Shown: in pieces, positions 61,737-64,000 of the stretch
Position numbering within the stretch: the stretch's first letter is position 1
Layout: every line of letters begins with the position of its first letter
Assembly: GCA_947172415.1 (NCBI GenBank)
Contig: OX359200.1
Span: forward strand, 4,962,501-5,026,500
Source: Chondrosia reniformis
Lineage: Eukaryota; Porifera; Demospongiae; Chondrillida; Chondrillidae
Reading direction: 5' to 3'
Length of the DNA: 64,000 nt
Program-made: the position numbers and the translations under genes
Notes under the pieces: model-generated
Database searches by the model: none
Told to the model about the DNA's origin: nothing
The model's input: the letters and a program-made list of their open reading frames with translations, nothing else

Positions 61737-62455
61737 TAGTAGTATGCATCCATTTTGTTACTGTGTGTGTTCTAAGTGAAGTGTATAATGATAATGACAT
61801 GTAGACCAATAAATTGTAGACTTTAATGTTACACTTTATTATCGTGAACATTGTTTATATTGACTGAGTTGTTTTCTTGTATATTTTTCACTATCTCCTC
61901 AACTAATTCAACAAATGAATATTATGGATTAACAGTTTGTGAGTATCTAAATTGTAGACAGAAATGTAACACTTTATTGTCGTGAACATTGTTTGCATTG
62001 ACTGAGTTGTTTTCTTGTATCTTTCACTATCTCCTCAACTAATTCAACAAATGACTATTACGGATTAACAGGCAGTAAGTATCTGCTTAATGTAGTGTGC
62101 ATCCATTTTGTTACTGTGTGTGTTCCAAGTGAAGTGCATAATGATAATGACATGTAGACCAGTAGACTGTAATGTTACACTTTATTGTACATGTCGTGAA
62201 CATTGTTTGTATTCACTAAGTTGTTTTCTTGTATCTTTCACAATCTCCTCAACTAATTCAACAAATGAATATTATGGATTAACAGGCAGTAAGTATCTGC
62301 TTAATGTAGTAGCATTCATCCATTTTTTTACGGGTGTCTGTATTCGCTGGACTAGACTAGTGGACTGGACTACTGGACTCCCATAATGTTATGCGAAAGT
62401 GCAATTACGCATAATAATCATGTCATAAACGGTGGGTGTATGATGCAGATGGTTT

Positions 62456-62632
62456 TAACCTGTCTGTGGGTGGAAGCCCGGCAGGTTAGCCGCAGGGACT
62501 TTCGGACTGTTTCTTGTCCAGCGACAGACATTAGAGGAAGCTTATAGATGCCGTCCAAGTGTCCCTGTGGCTAATGTTCGAACTCTTGCCATCCCAACAG
62601 AGGCCCAATGGCAGCAACTAAAGCTACGTACC
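62456..62632 (+). CDS. Possible terminal exon downstream of array 2
   Basis: An open frame without ATG ends at TAG 62632: GRLAAGTFGLFLVQRQTLEE then YRCRPSVPVANVRTLAIPTE and QWQQLKLRT. It looks coding by composition. A phase-0 acceptor at …GTGGGTGGAAG or a phase-1 acceptor at …TTAGCCGCAG could join it to upstream exons, including array 2. No domain recognised. Confidence 0.35.
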
Positions 62633-62639
62633 TAGCGCT

Positions 62640-62965
62640 TATCCCTAGAGTAGCATCCTCACCATGCTGTTGCAGAAAAAGATTATCCACTGCCATCTCC
62701 TATTCCTATATATCGTTCGATATACGTTCCGTTCCGTATTTTTCCGTTCCTTTCCATTCCGCTCGTAACCGCTAGTTAGCAGCTGCATGGGGATCGGACT
62801 GGCAGCAGCTGCCAAACAGCTGCATATTCATCACCAGTGTAGTGGGTCCGTCATTTGAGGATTGTAGAGAAGACTTGCTTGTGGTTACAAACAGAGGAGA
62901 TCGAGTACAGAGACAGTGTGTGTTCAAGGATCACCCTTGAAAGTGCTCCCTGCAGCCAAGTTTCA
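62640..62965 (+). other. Possible 5' exon ending at GTGAGT
   Basis: Less AT-rich than the surroundings; ends CCAAGTTTCA|GTGAGTAT. No convincing ATG connects to the next exon, so it may be 5' UTR or coding from further upstream. Confidence 0.3.
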
Positions 62966-63158
62966 GTGAGTATATATGCATCTAGCTATATATTATTATT
63001 ATTATTATTATGAGAGAACTGTAATCTGGATAGAAGGATCCTATCTAACACCATGCAGATAGCACTTTCAAGTGCAAACATGACACCATCCTACCATAGC
63101 TGAACTGCATAATAATTTACATCTTTTCATGCATTATGATATACCATATTCTTTGTAG

Positions 63159-63826
63159 TGATACAATAGTATTATTGGACAGTCCAAACCCTGACATCAA
63201 AGAGGAAGCAGTGTTTTTTGTCAAGGAAGAACCTGACTTCGATGAAAGTGAGTAAGCTACACTGCTATTGTACAATGCTTGCATGTGAGTGAGATATTGC
63301 CCAGACAAGACATGGCAATACAATAGGCAATTAGTTGCACAGTAGCATCTTGTCAGCACTCCATATAAATACACATCCGTTGTTTATATAGGTGCACATG
63401 GTACCGGCACTGTACGGAAGAAATTAAAGTTTATTGCTGACAGCCCTGAAGAAGATTCCCATCAGCCGGTGTACGAAATCCCTCCATCAAGGTATAGCAC
63501 AGAGCGAATCCTCCAAATTTTACTCTGTCCAGATGAAACAAGGATCTGCAAAGTGAAACCAACCTTGGTGACTCACAGTGCAACATATTTGGTTGATGTC
63601 CGCCAGCTCCAGAACATAGATGATATAAAGAAGGATGAGTTCGGCATATGGAACTACCCTGGGTCACACCCACAGCCATTTAAGGTATTTGATGAGGAGG
63701 ATGATGATATCATAATCGAAAAATGTGCTGAAGGTGCTACAGGAAGTAATGTAGTACTCCTGCGTTGGCTTTGGTGCACACATCCGTCAAATGTAGAGTT
63801 CAAACGGCTTATTTGTTTCTTGACAG
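63159..63826 (+). CDS. Unrecognised gene, two internal exons
   Basis: Exon 63159-63247 (DTIVLLDSPNPDIKEEAVFF then VKEEPDFDE) lies between TTCTTTGTAG and GTGAGT. Exon 63392-63826 continues in phase and reads through GTVRKKLKFIADSPEEDSHQ, PVYEIPPSRYSTERILQILL and ends at GTACGA after RLICFLT. VKEEPDF fits a SUMO-site consensus. The gene continues past 63826; the rest of the window looks like intron with MITE-like AAAATTTCGC. Family not recognised. Confidence 0.6.
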
Positions 63827-64000
63827 GTACGAAGTATGCCCTGTATTGTGCGTATCCTTCCTCATTGCTTACTTACCATGTATCAGGAAAATTTCGCAAG
63901 GTTTAACGTTCGCGATTTTCCCAATATGTCCAAATTCACAAAATTTCACGTTGCAGAATCTTCTCCCGTATGTAATGAGTCGCAAAATTTAAACTGCAAA

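Larger units (their letters stand above)
56408..62330 (+). repeat. Array 2: 18 units with 3-nt putative exons
   Basis: More diverged than array 1 but the same design, with donors GTAAGTAT as well as GTGAGTAT. Triplets by first base: 56511 GCT, 56721 AAA, 56966 GCA, 57186 GCA, 57429 GCA, 58519 GGA, 58739 CTG, 58989 GCA, 59211 GCA, 59461 GGA, 59685 TTT, 59906 CTG, 60704 GGA, 60929 GGA, 61149 GGA, 61936 TTT, 62072 GCA, 62286 GCA. All 18 are exactly 3 nt. One acceptor is AAAG rather than ACAG (60929). GCA is always followed by GTAAGT; GGA mostly by GTGAGT. Codons are mostly Ala and Gly, unlike array 1. Confidence 0.92.

Overview
The window is AT-rich eukaryotic DNA with short spliceosomal introns, many small MITE-like elements, and metazoan gene fragments (a DEATH-domain gene, the first exons of a Bax inhibitor-1-like gene, a BEN-domain ORF). 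It reads as an invertebrate metazoan; a sponge is my best guess, but nothing here proves the phylum. No rRNA or tRNA gene was recognised.

Layout. 1-2314: segmental-duplication copy A with a small minus-strand gene (first exon at 2252). 2315-9058: a 6.7-kb inserted element with 93-bp terminal inverted repeats, itself full of nested repeats; its empty site survives in copy B near 56121. 9362-24795: 54 tandem units of about 218 bp, broken by five young transposons. 25600-29704: short exons on the plus strand, a secreted WWTGY-repeat gene, and the 5' end of a Bax inhibitor-1-like gene. 30027-33854: a BEN-domain ORF split by a hAT transposon. 34374-50927: a Tc1-type transposase pseudogene split by a 15.5-kb element (35125-50671) carrying two divergent, apparently intact multi-exon genes. 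51300-53700: a coiled-coil plus DEATH-domain gene and a local tandem duplication. 54037-56129: segmental-duplication copy B. 56408-62330: a second array of 18 units of the same repeat. 62460-63826: exons of unrecognised genes.

Main discovery candidate: the two arrays. Each unit has a pyrimidine-rich stretch, a branch-point-like CTAAT, an AG-free zone ending in AACAG, exactly three hypervariable bases, then a near-consensus donor GTGAGTAT or GTAAGTAT. In all 72 units the variable part is exactly 3 nt, it is never a stop codon, it never ends in AG and never in C, while the flanks are almost invariant. The simplest reading is an array of single-codon exons, either spliced in series (one residue per exon) or chosen alternatively. 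RNA evidence would decide this.

Second candidate: the 15.5-kb element. It has perfect 36-bp terminal inverted repeats and a 4-6 bp target duplication, and excising it in silico restores the Tc1 reading frame. It encodes an 855-residue protein with a possible DDE-type core and a divergent ParB/sulfiredoxin-like protein with an optional methyltransferase-like C-terminus. I cannot place it in a superfamily from memory.
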